DNA from: Clostridiales bacterium
GTDB lineage: Bacteria > Bacillota > Clostridia > Caldicoprobacterales > DTU083
Length of the DNA: 6,076 bases
Reading direction: 5' to 3'
Assembly (NCBI GenBank): GCA_012512335.1
Contig: JAAZEK010000546.1
Span: 1 to 6,076, forward strand
Below the pieces are notes generated by a model that saw nothing but the letters and a program-made list of their open reading frames with translations, was not told where the DNA came from and made no database searches. Shown one piece after another: positions 1 to 5,503 of this stretch. The stretch's first letter is position 1. Every line of letters starts with the position of its first letter. A program made the translations under genes and the position numbers.

Positions 1-1
1 A

Positions 2-94
2 TTAAGCTATGCAGATATTGCGGTTGAAGAGATGGAAAAGGTATCTTATAAAAATGGGTTGGATCTTCTAACTGCAATTCAGAAAGAAACATAA
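2..94 (+). CDS. C-terminal end of an unidentified protein (partial)
   Basis: This is an open frame entering from the left edge and ending at TAA (92-94). It gives the last 30 residues of a protein, starting LSYADIAVEEMEKV and ending LLTAIQKET. The piece is soluble, charged and probably helical, with no motif I recognise, so no function is assigned. The frame and amino-acid composition look like genuine coding sequence. The bidirectional terminator at 212-242 lies 118 bp downstream and could end its transcript. In the same frame after the TAA, a further 38 codons stay open to TGA at 209-211 and encode a hydrophobic stretch; this is discussed as a finding. Confidence 0.6.
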   Translation, partial: LSYADIAVEEMEKVSYKNGLDLLTAIQKET

Positions 95-211
95 ATCATT
101 GATGTAGAACTACGATATACGAAACCTAAAACTTTTAGATTAACTTTATTGTTTGCATTCAGTATGCTATTAATATCATTGCTTTCCTTCGTAGACAAAC
201 GACGGAAATGA

Positions 212-242
212 AAAATCACCCTGTCAGCACCAGGGTGATTTT
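212..242. terminator. Bidirectional intrinsic terminator
   Basis: A perfect 12-bp inverted repeat, AAAATCACCCTG (212-223) and CAGGGTGATTTT (231-242), flanks a 7-nt loop. The GC-rich core CACCCTG is flanked by A and T runs, so either strand gives a hairpin followed by U residues: TTTT then TAATTAG on plus, TTTTT then CATTTCC on minus. It can end the left-edge gene on plus and the histidine kinase transcript (or a separate small transcript) on minus. It lies about 150 bp beyond the kinase stop, which leaves a long 3' untranslated region. Confidence 0.9.
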
Positions 243-265
243 AATTAGTTATTAATCTTCACTCG

Positions 266-298
266 AGGTAGCCACATCTATTGATGTTCCGATTACCT
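266..298. repeat. Imperfect stem-loop in the intergenic stretch
   Basis: An outer stem AGGTA (266-270) with TACCT (294-298) encloses an asymmetric internal loop (3 nt and 6 nt). The inner stem is ACATC (274-278) with GATGT (283-287), closed by a four-base loop. It can fold on either strand. On minus it would lie just after a promoter-like element and just before the terminator. No known riboswitch consensus was recognised. Confidence 0.4.
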
Positions 299-306
299 TC
301 ACTTTT

Positions 307-334
307 ATATTACCACAAAATAAGAATTTGTAAA
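307..334 (-). promoter_or_regulatory. Candidate minus-strand promoter inside the intergenic stretch
   Basis: Read on the minus strand, TTTACA (334-329) is followed after 16 bp by TAATAT (312-307), which is preceded by TGG in the manner of an extended -10. Transcription would begin near 300 and could run to the terminator at 242-212, giving an RNA of about 90 nt. AT-rich DNA often produces such matches, so this is only a candidate. Confidence 0.3.
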
Positions 335-359
335 CACTTTATTGCAAAATGAGATAGAA

Positions 360-379
360 ACTAAGACAACACTAAGACA
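360..379. repeat. 9-bp direct repeat at 11-bp spacing
   Basis: ACTAAGACA occurs at 360-368 and again, identical, at 371-379. The 11-bp period is that of tandem half-sites bound by OmpR/PhoB-type regulators. It lies just past the histidine kinase stop and about 25 bp upstream of the candidate minus-strand -35 element. The sequence differs from the TCAACT motif found near the regulator gene. Confidence 0.5.
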
Positions 380-393
380 TTCGTGTATTCGCT

Positions 394-1530
394 TTACTTT
401 ATTATGGTAACCGTGAAGCAGCTTCCTTCCCCTGGTACACTAGCTACTTCGATTTTGCCATTGCAAAGCTTCAAAATCCTTTTTACAAGGGCTAGTCCAA
501 GCCCGCTGCCTTCTGTTACCCTGGAATGATCGCTTTGATAGAACTTGTCAAATATTTGTTTTTGCTCTTGGAGATTCATTCCGATTCCTTCATCAGCTAT
601 AGATACTAGTATAAAATCTTCATTGGATTTCAAAGAAACTTTGATAGTAGCACCCTCAGGGCTGAACTTTATAGCATTTTCAAGTAGATTGCTCCAAACA
701 TGGTTTATCATTTCTTTATTTCTTGTAATTTGGACAGAATCCAGTTCAATATCCAACTCCAAGCTTTTCTTCTCTAACTGTGGTTGTAGAATTAGAATAG
801 CATTTCGCAATTGTTCATCTAAGGAGTAAGTTTCTTTTTCAAAAACCTTTTCAATATTCTCCAGCTTTGATAAAAGCAGAATATTGCTGGATAGTCTAGC
901 CAAACGCTCTGTTTCTAAAATAATGATATCCAGATAATCATCTCGTTGTTTCTCACTTAGGCTTTTCTTTTTTAGACGATTTGCGAACCCTCTAATGGAC
1001 ACAATTGGAGTTTTAAATTCATGTGATATATTGTCTATTAAGTCGTTGCGCATAGCTTCGATGCTAGCAAGTTGTTTTGTCATATCATTAAAGCTTTCTG
1101 TTAAGCGCTTAATTTCGTTGGAACCTTTGGTTTCAACACGAACACTAAAATCCCCATCTGCAACCCTTTTCGTAGCTTCTACTAAGGTATTAAGTGGACG
1201 TAGGAAAATGTCTCCTCCTAATATGGCAAGCAGTGTTCCAATTAATAAACTTACCATCAGCAGGAATAACAATAGCACAGGGAATCGTATCTCAGATAAA
1301 GGTGGGAGAATGCCTTGACTCATAAGAAAATATGAGACAAAGCCAGATATAATAATGCTGACTAGCAGAATCACGAAAACAAATATCGTAAGAAATAGTA
1401 GGGTTGTGATCCTGTGATGTTTAGCATCTTTGGGTTCATTTGCATCTTTGAGTTTATTTGGATCAGTATCATTTTGATTAGCATCATTTATTTTACTCTT
1501 GTCACTTAGAATATTTCGCTTATCACTCAA
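394..1530 (-). CDS. Membrane-bound sensor histidine kinase (HAMP, HisKA, HATPase_c)
   Basis: This kinase autophosphorylates on histidine and passes the phosphate to the response regulator encoded just upstream. In its 378 residues the order is: a hydrophilic N-terminal tail (1-40), TM1 (about 41-69), a short external loop (about 70-82), TM2 (about 83-108), HAMP (about 109-155), then HisKA with SHEFKTP, where H170 is the expected phosphoacceptor. The ATP-binding domain shows the N box (WSNLLENAIKFS, 279-290), G1 box (DEGIGM, 313-318), F box (IFDKFYQSD, 326-334) and G2 box (GSGLGLALVK, 341-350). The catalytic parts look intact. The start is TTG at 1530-1528, 8 nt inside the regulator gene and preceded by GGCGGTGA, suggesting translational coupling. 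The next in-frame ATG (residue 70) would delete TM1, so TTG is preferred. The signal sensed is unknown; the tiny loop argues against a periplasmic-type ligand domain. Confidence 0.95.
   Translation of the reverse strand: MSDKRNILSDKSKINDANQNDTDPNKLKDANEPKDAKHHRITTLLFLTIFVFVILLVSIIISGFVSYFLMSQGILPPLSEIRFPVLLLFLLMVSLLIGTLLAILGGDIFLRPLNTLVEATKRVADGDFSVRVETKGSNEIKRLTESFNDMTKQLASIEAMRNDLIDNISHEFKTPIVSIRGFANRLKKKSLSEKQRDDYLDIIILETERLARLSSNILLLSKLENIEKVFEKETYSLDEQLRNAILILQPQLEKKSLELDIELDSVQITRNKEMINHVWSNLLENAIKFSPEGATIKVSLKSNEDFILVSIADEGIGMNLQEQKQIFDKFYQSDHSRVTEGSGLGLALVKRILKLCNGKIEVASVPGEGSCFTVTIIK
1424..1459 (-). repeat. 18-bp tandem duplication in the kinase N-terminal tail
   Basis: Two adjacent 18-bp units (1424-1441 and 1442-1459, plus strand beginning GCATCTTTG) differ at only two positions. 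They encode consecutive hexapeptides NKLKDA and NEPKDA in the cytoplasmic tail ahead of TM1. Being in frame, a change in copy number would lengthen or shorten the tail without breaking the kinase. Confidence 0.7.
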
Positions 1531-2200
1531 CGTTCTTCACCGCCTTGTAACCTAAGCCGCGAACTGTCACTATATCAAACTCAGGCCAATCCCCAAAGCG
1601 TTCACGCAGTCTGCCAATATGCACACTAACAGTATGATCATCTGTTTGGGTATCGTAGCCCCAAATTTCGTCCAATAACTGTGTTCGAGTGAAAATGGTG
1701 TCTGGATAACTAAGTAGTTTGTAAAGCAATAAAAATTCCTTCTTAGGAAGACTTATCCTCTCCGATTCACGACTTACTGTAAATGAACTATAGTTTAAGA
1801 CTACATTCCCTAATACAATTTTTCTTTCACTAACAATTTTTGCCCTCCTCAGAAGGGCTTTTATACGAAGAATCAGTTCTTCTTCATTAACTGGCTTAAC
1901 CATATAGTCATCTGTCCCTACTAAGAAACCTTTTCGTTTGTCTGTTATGGTTTCCTTAGCAGTCATCATCAAAATGGGGAAGTCATATCCGTTATTGCGA
2001 AGCATATCTACCAAGGTAAAGCCATCCATCCCCGGCATCATGATGTCGGTGATCATTAAGTCAACTTGCTGTTGATCCAATACTTCAAGAGCTTTTTGAG
2101 CATCTTCCGCTAGCACTGGATTATAGTGTTCATCTAGTAAAATATCTTCTAACAACATTCTGGTATGTAAATCGTCTTCTACAACTAGTATGTTAATCAT
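1523..2200 (-). CDS. OmpR/PhoB-family response regulator
   Basis: This DNA-binding regulator is phosphorylated by the partner kinase encoded downstream. It has 225 residues, a normal length for the family. The receiver domain (about 1-118) has the acidic pocket E8/D9/D10, phosphoacceptor D52 (in ITDIMMPGMDG), T80 and K102. The C-terminal winged helix (about 128-222) shows the typical LPKKEFLLLYKLL, DEIWGYD, VSVHIGRLRERF and VRGLGYK blocks. The start is ATG at 2200-2198: AGGGGG lies 5 nt upstream and the protein then begins MINILVVEDD as expected. An in-frame ATG at 2248 would add 16 residues of atypical sequence ahead of the receiver fold and overlap the likely promoter, so it is rejected. 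The gene overlaps the kinase by 8 nt. An 11-bp-phased half-site array upstream suggests autoregulation. Confidence 0.95.
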   Translation of the reverse strand: MINILVVEDDLHTRMLLEDILLDEHYNPVLAEDAQKALEVLDQQQVDLMITDIMMPGMDGFTLVDMLRNNGYDFPILMMTAKETITDKRKGFLVGTDDYMVKPVNEEELILRIKALLRRAKIVSERKIVLGNVVLNYSSFTVSRESERISLPKKEFLLLYKLLSYPDTIFTRTQLLDEIWGYDTQTDDHTVSVHIGRLRERFGDWPEFDIVTVRGLGYKAVKNVE

Positions 2201-2211
2201 TTGAACCCCCT
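2201..2211 (-). promoter_or_regulatory. Ribosome binding site that fixes the response regulator start
   Basis: On the minus strand AGGGGG (2211-2206) precedes ATG (2200-2198) by 5 nt. It supports the shorter start and places the longer upstream ATG (2248) in the leader. Confidence 0.75.
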
Positions 2212-2225
2212 GAATAAGTAGAATA

Positions 2226-2254
2226 TTTATAAAGATACATCTGAGCATTATTAA
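2226..2254 (-). promoter_or_regulatory. Candidate promoter of the two-component operon
   Basis: On the minus strand a weak -35 TTAATA (2254-2249) and -10 TATAAA (2231-2226) are separated by 17 bp, 26 nt ahead of the regulator start codon. The -35 overlaps the first unit of the half-site array, an arrangement that would suit activation or autoregulation by the response regulator. Confidence 0.45.
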
Positions 2255-2300
2255 CTGAACTTCAACTGAATTTCAACTAATTTGCAGTTTATGTTTAACT
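2251..2300. promoter_or_regulatory. 11-bp-phased T(T/C)AACT half-site array, likely response regulator operator
   Basis: Hexamers start at exact 11-bp intervals: TTAACT 2251, TCAACT 2262, TCAACT 2273, a degenerate GCAGTT 2284, and TTAACT 2295. Hexamer-N5-hexamer direct repeats are the known binding layout of PhoB/PhoP-type regulators; Bacillus PhoP boxes resemble TTAACA with 5-bp gaps. The array sits between the divergent regulator and membrane-protein genes and touches the predicted -35 regions on both sides. Binding by this particular regulator is inferred. Confidence 0.7.
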
Positions 2301-2323
2301 TTGGTTGATGTAGAGATTATATC
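2295..2323 (+). promoter_or_regulatory. Candidate promoter of the four-helix protein/HdeD-like operon
   Basis: The last array unit TTAACT (2295-2300) lies 17 bp upstream of TATATC (2318-2323), as in promoters where the regulator replaces a poor -35. An alternative is TTGATG (2305-2310) with TAGATA (2327-2332). The leader would be about 75 nt. A further TTCAACT copy lies in it at 2371-2377, and a short inverted repeat GCATA/TATGC spans 2355-2370. The exact start site cannot be fixed by eye. Confidence 0.35.
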
Positions 2324-2406
2324 ATATAGATAGTAAAAAAAACAAAGATTGAATGCATAACTGAATATGCTTCAACTCAGATGAAAAATCTTTAGGAGGA
2401 AAAAAC

Positions 2407-2913
2407 ATGACAAAATATCAAAAAATGAACAGTGCTCTTACAGTAGGGATTTCAATTATAATAATAGCTACTTTAGTACTATTGTTCGTACCCTATTATA
2501 CTGAAGGCGGGACTAATGTTAGTTTAGCAGGTTACACATGGTTTCCAACTGATCACCAAGCATTAACAGCAGAGATTGCTAGCTCTGTTGATGGCCATTC
2601 CGTAGACGACATTCTCACTGAGACAATTCTAATTCCACTTGCTGGTATTGTTGTTCTAGTACTGTTATCTTATTTCGATTATAGTAAAATTACCAGTATA
2701 CTTTCAGTTGTATGGAGTTTGTGGGCGTTTATCTGGTATGCAAAAGATTCTGTAATGAAATTAGGAAGTCAATGGTCAGCTTTTATTGTTCTGTTCGTTG
2801 CAATTTCTATACTTTCAATAGTTCTCACTTATGTGCGTAGTCATAGTGATAAGGAAGAAAAAGAAGCAGAGCATTCTTCAGAATATAAGAATCAACCAGT
2901 TACTTCGAATTAG
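2407..2913 (+). CDS. Four-helix membrane protein of unknown function
   Basis: This 168-residue protein has no family I can name. It has four hydrophobic segments at about 9-30, 71-89, 94-111 and 121-143. A roughly 40-residue loop after TM1 (31-70, containing AGYTWFPTDH) is predicted to face outside. The C-terminal tail (about 144-168) is highly charged (HSDKEEKEAEH) and predicted cytoplasmic; YVRSH after TM4 fits the positive-inside rule. The start is well supported: AGGAGG (2394-2399) lies 7 nt upstream of the ATG. It is followed after 19 bp by the HdeD-like gene on the same strand, so the two are probably co-transcribed. It diverges from the two-component operon across the half-site array, which suggests control by that regulator. 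A role in envelope or acid stress is a guess by association. Confidence 0.85.
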   Translation: MTKYQKMNSALTVGISIIIIATLVLLFVPYYTEGGTNVSLAGYTWFPTDHQALTAEIASSVDGHSVDDILTETILIPLAGIVVLVLLSYFDYSKITSILSVVWSLWAFIWYAKDSVMKLGSQWSAFIVLFVAISILSIVLTYVRSHSDKEEKEAEHSSEYKNQPVTSN

Positions 2914-2932
2914 TCTAAAATAGGATTAAGTA

Positions 2933-3478
2933 ATGGGAAGTATACTAAAATCCTTGAAATGGTTCTCGCTTCTATCTGGAGTAGTAATTGCTATACTTGG
3001 TATCACCATACTATTTGTTCCACTAGAAACTTTGACCCTGCTGGTAAAATTTATCGGGGTACCTATGTTGTTATCAGGTATCTCCGAAATTGCCTACTAT
3101 TTTAGTGAAATCAGAACTCACAAGTCTGTATTAGTATTAGGAAGTGGAATTCTAACTATACTGCTAGCTATATGGATGTTGTTTGGAAGAGGAAGTCAGG
3201 TTTTAGTAACTATGCTATCATATGTCCTTGCAGTATGGGTATTGACATCCAGCATAATGCGAGTAGCTGGTTCACTCATTATGAAGTTTGAGGGTTCAAG
3301 TTTATGGGGCTGGCTTTTGGCATTTAGCATAATAGGAAGTATATTAGGTGTATTACTCTTGTTTTCACCAGACCTATCTGCAACACTGATATCCTATGCG
3401 TTAGGCCTCGTACTGATTGCATTCGGAATAGAAAACATCATTATATTCCTTAAAATTAAAAACATTGGATATTATTGA
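2933..3478 (+). CDS. HdeD/DUF308-family six-helix membrane protein
   Basis: The 181 residues form six hydrophobic helices at about 10-29, 34-57, 66-84, 90-115, 124-144 and 149-173. They are arranged as three similar two-helix hairpins, the hallmark of the DUF308/HdeD family. Each hairpin has a small-residue-rich first helix, a short turn (FVPLETL, FGRGSQV, FSPDLSA) and a second helix with a following acidic or polar residue. HdeD of enteric bacteria is tied to acid resistance at high cell density; the biochemical role of the family is not settled. The ATG at 2933 has AGGA 7 nt upstream, which is weaker than the site of the preceding gene. Only 19 bp separate this stop from the stop of the converging lipid kinase gene, and no intrinsic terminator is visible there. 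Confidence 0.85.
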   Translation: MGSILKSLKWFSLLSGVVIAILGITILFVPLETLTLLVKFIGVPMLLSGISEIAYYFSEIRTHKSVLVLGSGILTILLAIWMLFGRGSQVLVTMLSYVLAVWVLTSSIMRVAGSLIMKFEGSSLWGWLLAFSIIGSILGVLLLFSPDLSATLISYALGLVLIAFGIENIIIFLKIKNIGYY

Positions 3479-3497
3479 AGGGAAGGATCTGACACGC

Positions 3498-4394
3498 TTA
3501 TCTAGGAGTCACTATTGATATAGCTTCTTGTATATTATTTATAACAACTCTATCGTGTTCACCACCGAATTCCCCATCAAGAGTCCATGATATTCTCTCT
3601 TCAGCGCTAATTATAAGATGAGATGTCTTAAAGGTAAGCACATGTTCAGAAGGATATTCTTGAATCAAAGAAGAAATAATTTCTTGAAACTCCAGGGCAC
3701 TTGTGGGGTTTTTTATCATGGTAACCTCAAAAAGCCCGTCATTCAATAAAGCACCATGATCTGTAATATTCTTAAAGCCTGCAATTGAATTAGAGTTGGT
3801 GATCATTCCAAATAAAAAGTCATCTGTGATAACTTGGTCATTATACTCAAGCTTTATCTGGTGAGACTTAACCTTGTTCAGCCTTTTCATACCTTCTAGA
3901 ATATAAGCTAAGTATCCTAATAAATTTTTTGCTTCTTGTTTGGTTTGATAGGGAACATCAGTGAAAAGCCCAAATGCGGCTATATATATAAAATAATCAT
4001 CATTAAAAGATCCTACATCGTATAGAAAAGGCTGCCCACTTATAATAGCGCTAGCAGCATCTAAGGGGTTTTTGGGGATACTAAGGCTGTTGGCAAAATC
4101 ATTCGTTGTCCCTGCTGGAATATACCCAATAGGAACTATTTTCTCACTTTCCATCATGCCTGAAACCACTTCATTTAAAGTTCCGTCTCCACCGCTACAA
4201 ACTACTAAATCAAATTCCTTTGCTCTCTCTCTGGTGATCCTTCTTGCATCCTCATGAGACTGAGTGGGATAAGCAACAATCTCGTAACTTTCCTTAGTAA
4301 ATATGTCCAGTATTTGTAATAATATATTTCTAATTTGCGACTTTCCAGCCTTGGGATTAATAATGAACAGCATTTTCTTGCTCATTGGTATCAT
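3498..4394 (-). CDS. Diacylglycerol kinase-family lipid kinase (YegS/DgkB/BmrU-like)
   Basis: This soluble, membrane-associating kinase probably phosphorylates diacylglycerol or a related lipid with ATP. In Gram-positives the DgkB type recycles diacylglycerol released by lipoteichoic acid synthesis into phosphatidic acid. The 298 residues match the usual family size of about 300. The N-terminal domain shows the nucleotide-binding INPKAGK (12-18), GGDGTLNEV (68-76) and PAGTTNDFA (93-101). The C-terminal beta-sandwich has NDGLFEV (218-224) and DGEFGG (273-278), whose glutamate corresponds to the catalytic base of the family. Two starts are possible: ATG at 4394 (AGGA 8 nt upstream) and ATG at 4385 giving MSKKMLF (AAGGA 8 nt upstream). 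The second is nearer the usual family N-terminus; the longer is reported. It is transcribed alone, divergent from the ABC operon. Substrate cannot be told from sequence. Confidence 0.93.
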   Translation of the reverse strand: MIPMSKKMLFIINPKAGKSQIRNILLQILDIFTKESYEIVAYPTQSHEDARRITRERAKEFDLVVCSGGDGTLNEVVSGMMESEKIVPIGYIPAGTTNDFANSLSIPKNPLDAASAIISGQPFLYDVGSFNDDYFIYIAAFGLFTDVPYQTKQEAKNLLGYLAYILEGMKRLNKVKSHQIKLEYNDQVITDDFLFGMITNSNSIAGFKNITDHGALLNDGLFEVTMIKNPTSALEFQEIISSLIQEYPSEHVLTFKTSHLIISAEERISWTLDGEFGGEHDRVVINNIQEAISIVTPR

Positions 4395-4609
4395 CCTTCA
4401 TTTCCTGAAATTGTTAATCTTATTTTACTACTCTTACTCTAAAAAAGCAAATCTCAAAATTCAGCCCTCAGAAATTCCGCGCACCCATGTTTCAACCTAT
4501 AAACAACTATAATTATTAGAGGAATAGGCTTATTTAGATAGAATATTCTTTCAGTGAGGGATTATTCAGGAACATTAAGAATTTTGTTTGATATATGGGA
4601 GGTCCAAGT
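4395..4609. promoter_or_regulatory. Divergent control region between lipid kinase and ABC exporter
   Basis: On plus, TATAAT (4508-4513) is a perfect -10 hexamer but has no recognisable -35 17 bp upstream. Overlapping it are TCAACC (4492-4497) and ACAACT (4503-4508), 11 bp apart and similar to the half-sites near the response regulator gene. A perfect palindrome AGAATATTCT is at 4540-4549. CCCTCA (4465-4470) and TGAGGG (4555-4560) form a distant inverted pair. No clear minus-strand promoter for the lipid kinase was found. Confidence 0.35.
4597..4609 (+). promoter_or_regulatory. Ribosome binding site that fixes the ABC ATPase start
   Basis: GGGAGG (4597-4602) is 7 nt ahead of ATG at 4610. The upstream in-frame ATG at 4595 overlaps this site and has no binding site of its own, so translation most likely begins at 4610 with MAVLDIRNLT. 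Confidence 0.8.
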
Positions 4610-5503
4610 ATGGCGGTATTAGATATAAGAAACTTAACTAAGAAGTTTGGAAAATTTACTGCATTAGATGGAATTGATTTTGAAATCAATAGCGGTGAGA
4701 TATACGGGTTTATTGGTCCTAATGGAGCTGGTAAAACCACTACAATTCGAGTTGCTCTTGGCATTTTAAAAGCCACGAAGGGTGAAGTTACAATCTTTGG
4801 GAAAGATGCGTGGAAGGATGCTGTTAAAATTCACAAAAACCTTGCATATGTTCCTGGGGATATAAGTCTATGGCCTAACCTTACTGGGGGAGAGGTAATT
4901 GATCTATTCACCCGGCTTCGCGGTTCTAATAATAAAAGTCGTCGCGAAGAACTCATTGAGAGATTTAATCTAGATCCATCGAAGAAATGTAGAACTTATT
5001 CAAAGGGAAATCGCCAGAAGGTTGCATTAGTTGCTGCCTTCGCTTCTGAAGTAGACCTTTATATTCTTGATGAACCTACATCCGGCTTAGATCCTTTGAT
5101 GGAAAGGGTTTTTCAAGAATATGTTATGGAAGCAAAAAGAGAGGGAAAATGTATATTACTCTCCAGCCATATATTGTCTGAGGTGGAGAAATTATGCGAC
5201 AAGGTGAGCATTATTCGCCATGGCAAGATAATTGAATCTGGTAGCTTGGAAGAAATGCGCCACTTGACTAGAACACTTATAGAGATTGAAACTAAAGAAA
5301 CTATAGAAGGCTTAAATGAAATAAGGGGAGTGCATGATGTTGAGAAGAAAGACAAGACAATCTACTTCCAAGTTGATACAGAATCATTAGCTAATGTGAT
5401 AAAACACGTAAGTCAGTTTGATATTGTAAAATTAGAAAGTGCTCCACCAACACTTGAAGACCTATTTATGAGGCACTATAAAGGAGATGGAGGTGAGGCA
5501 TAA
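4610..5503 (+). CDS. ABC exporter ATP-binding protein (TnrB2-like)
   Basis: This is the cytoplasmic ATPase that powers the permease encoded next. The 297 residues from ATG 4610 carry Walker A GPNGAGKTT (36-44), the signature region YSKGNRQK (130-137, in place of LSGGQ), Walker B YILDEP (151-156, E155 the catalytic base), D-loop SGLD (158-161) and switch histidine H187 (SSHILSE). Where many ABC proteins have a Q-loop glutamine this one reads YVPGDISLWPNLTGGE (80-95). From recall, these variants are shared by ATPases paired with TnrB3-type permeases, named after tetronasin resistance in Streptomyces, so I read them as family features and not damage. The C-terminal 80 or so residues form the extra domain typical of drug-export ATPases (ending PPTLEDLFMRHY). 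The stop overlaps the permease ATG by one base (TAATG), so the two are one operon. Confidence 0.92.
   Translation: MAVLDIRNLTKKFGKFTALDGIDFEINSGEIYGFIGPNGAGKTTTIRVALGILKATKGEVTIFGKDAWKDAVKIHKNLAYVPGDISLWPNLTGGEVIDLFTRLRGSNNKSRREELIERFNLDPSKKCRTYSKGNRQKVALVAAFASEVDLYILDEPTSGLDPLMERVFQEYVMEAKREGKCILLSSHILSEVEKLCDKVSIIRHGKIIESGSLEEMRHLTRTLIEIETKETIEGLNEIRGVHDVEKKDKTIYFQVDTESLANVIKHVSQFDIVKLESAPPTLEDLFMRHYKGDGGEA
5489..5502 (+). promoter_or_regulatory. Strong ribosome binding site of the permease
   Basis: GGAGGTGA (5489-5496), inside the end of the ATPase gene, lies 6 nt ahead of the permease ATG at 5503. Together with the TAATG overlap it suggests coupled and efficient translation. Confidence 0.8.

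Larger units (their letters stand above)
95..393. other. Non-coding stretch between converging genes
   Basis: These 299 bases lie between the stop of the left-edge gene and the stop of the histidine kinase. No complete protein gene is convincing. The stretch contains a small palindrome CTAAAAcTTTTAG (126-138), the strong terminator (212-242), an imperfect stem-loop (266-298), a minus-strand promoter-like element (307-334) and a 9-bp direct repeat ACTAAGACA at 360-368 and 371-379. A short minus-strand open frame ends at TAA (plus coordinates 254-252) with the peptide tail VKVIGTSIDVATSSED. It has only a GTG as a possible start and no good ribosome binding site, so it is not called as a gene. 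Confidence 0.6.

Noticed and set aside
252..340. Minus-strand short open frame ending in VKVIGTSIDVATSSED
   Set aside because: There is no ATG and no ribosome binding site, and it is under 30 codons. It is better explained as part of a non-coding transcript, though a small peptide cannot be excluded.
545..1318. Two plus-strand open frames opposite the histidine kinase
   Set aside because: They are shadow frames antisense to a clearly coding gene, with no recognisable protein character.
2201..2248. Upstream ATG at 2248 giving a 241-residue response regulator
   Set aside because: The extra 16 residues do not fit the receiver fold, have no good ribosome binding site and overlap the likely promoter. 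ATG at 2200 has AGGGGG at proper spacing.
4467..4495. T-box-like sequence on the minus strand (GGGTGCGCGG) upstream of the lipid kinase
   Set aside because: It only partly resembles the conserved T-box antiterminator motif, no terminator hairpin follows, and a lipid kinase is not a usual T-box target.
4303..4512. Plus-strand open frame of 69 codons overlapping the lipid kinase start
   Set aside because: It is largely antisense to the lipid kinase N-terminus, and its hydrophobicity comes from AT-rich DNA. No ribosome binding site was seen.
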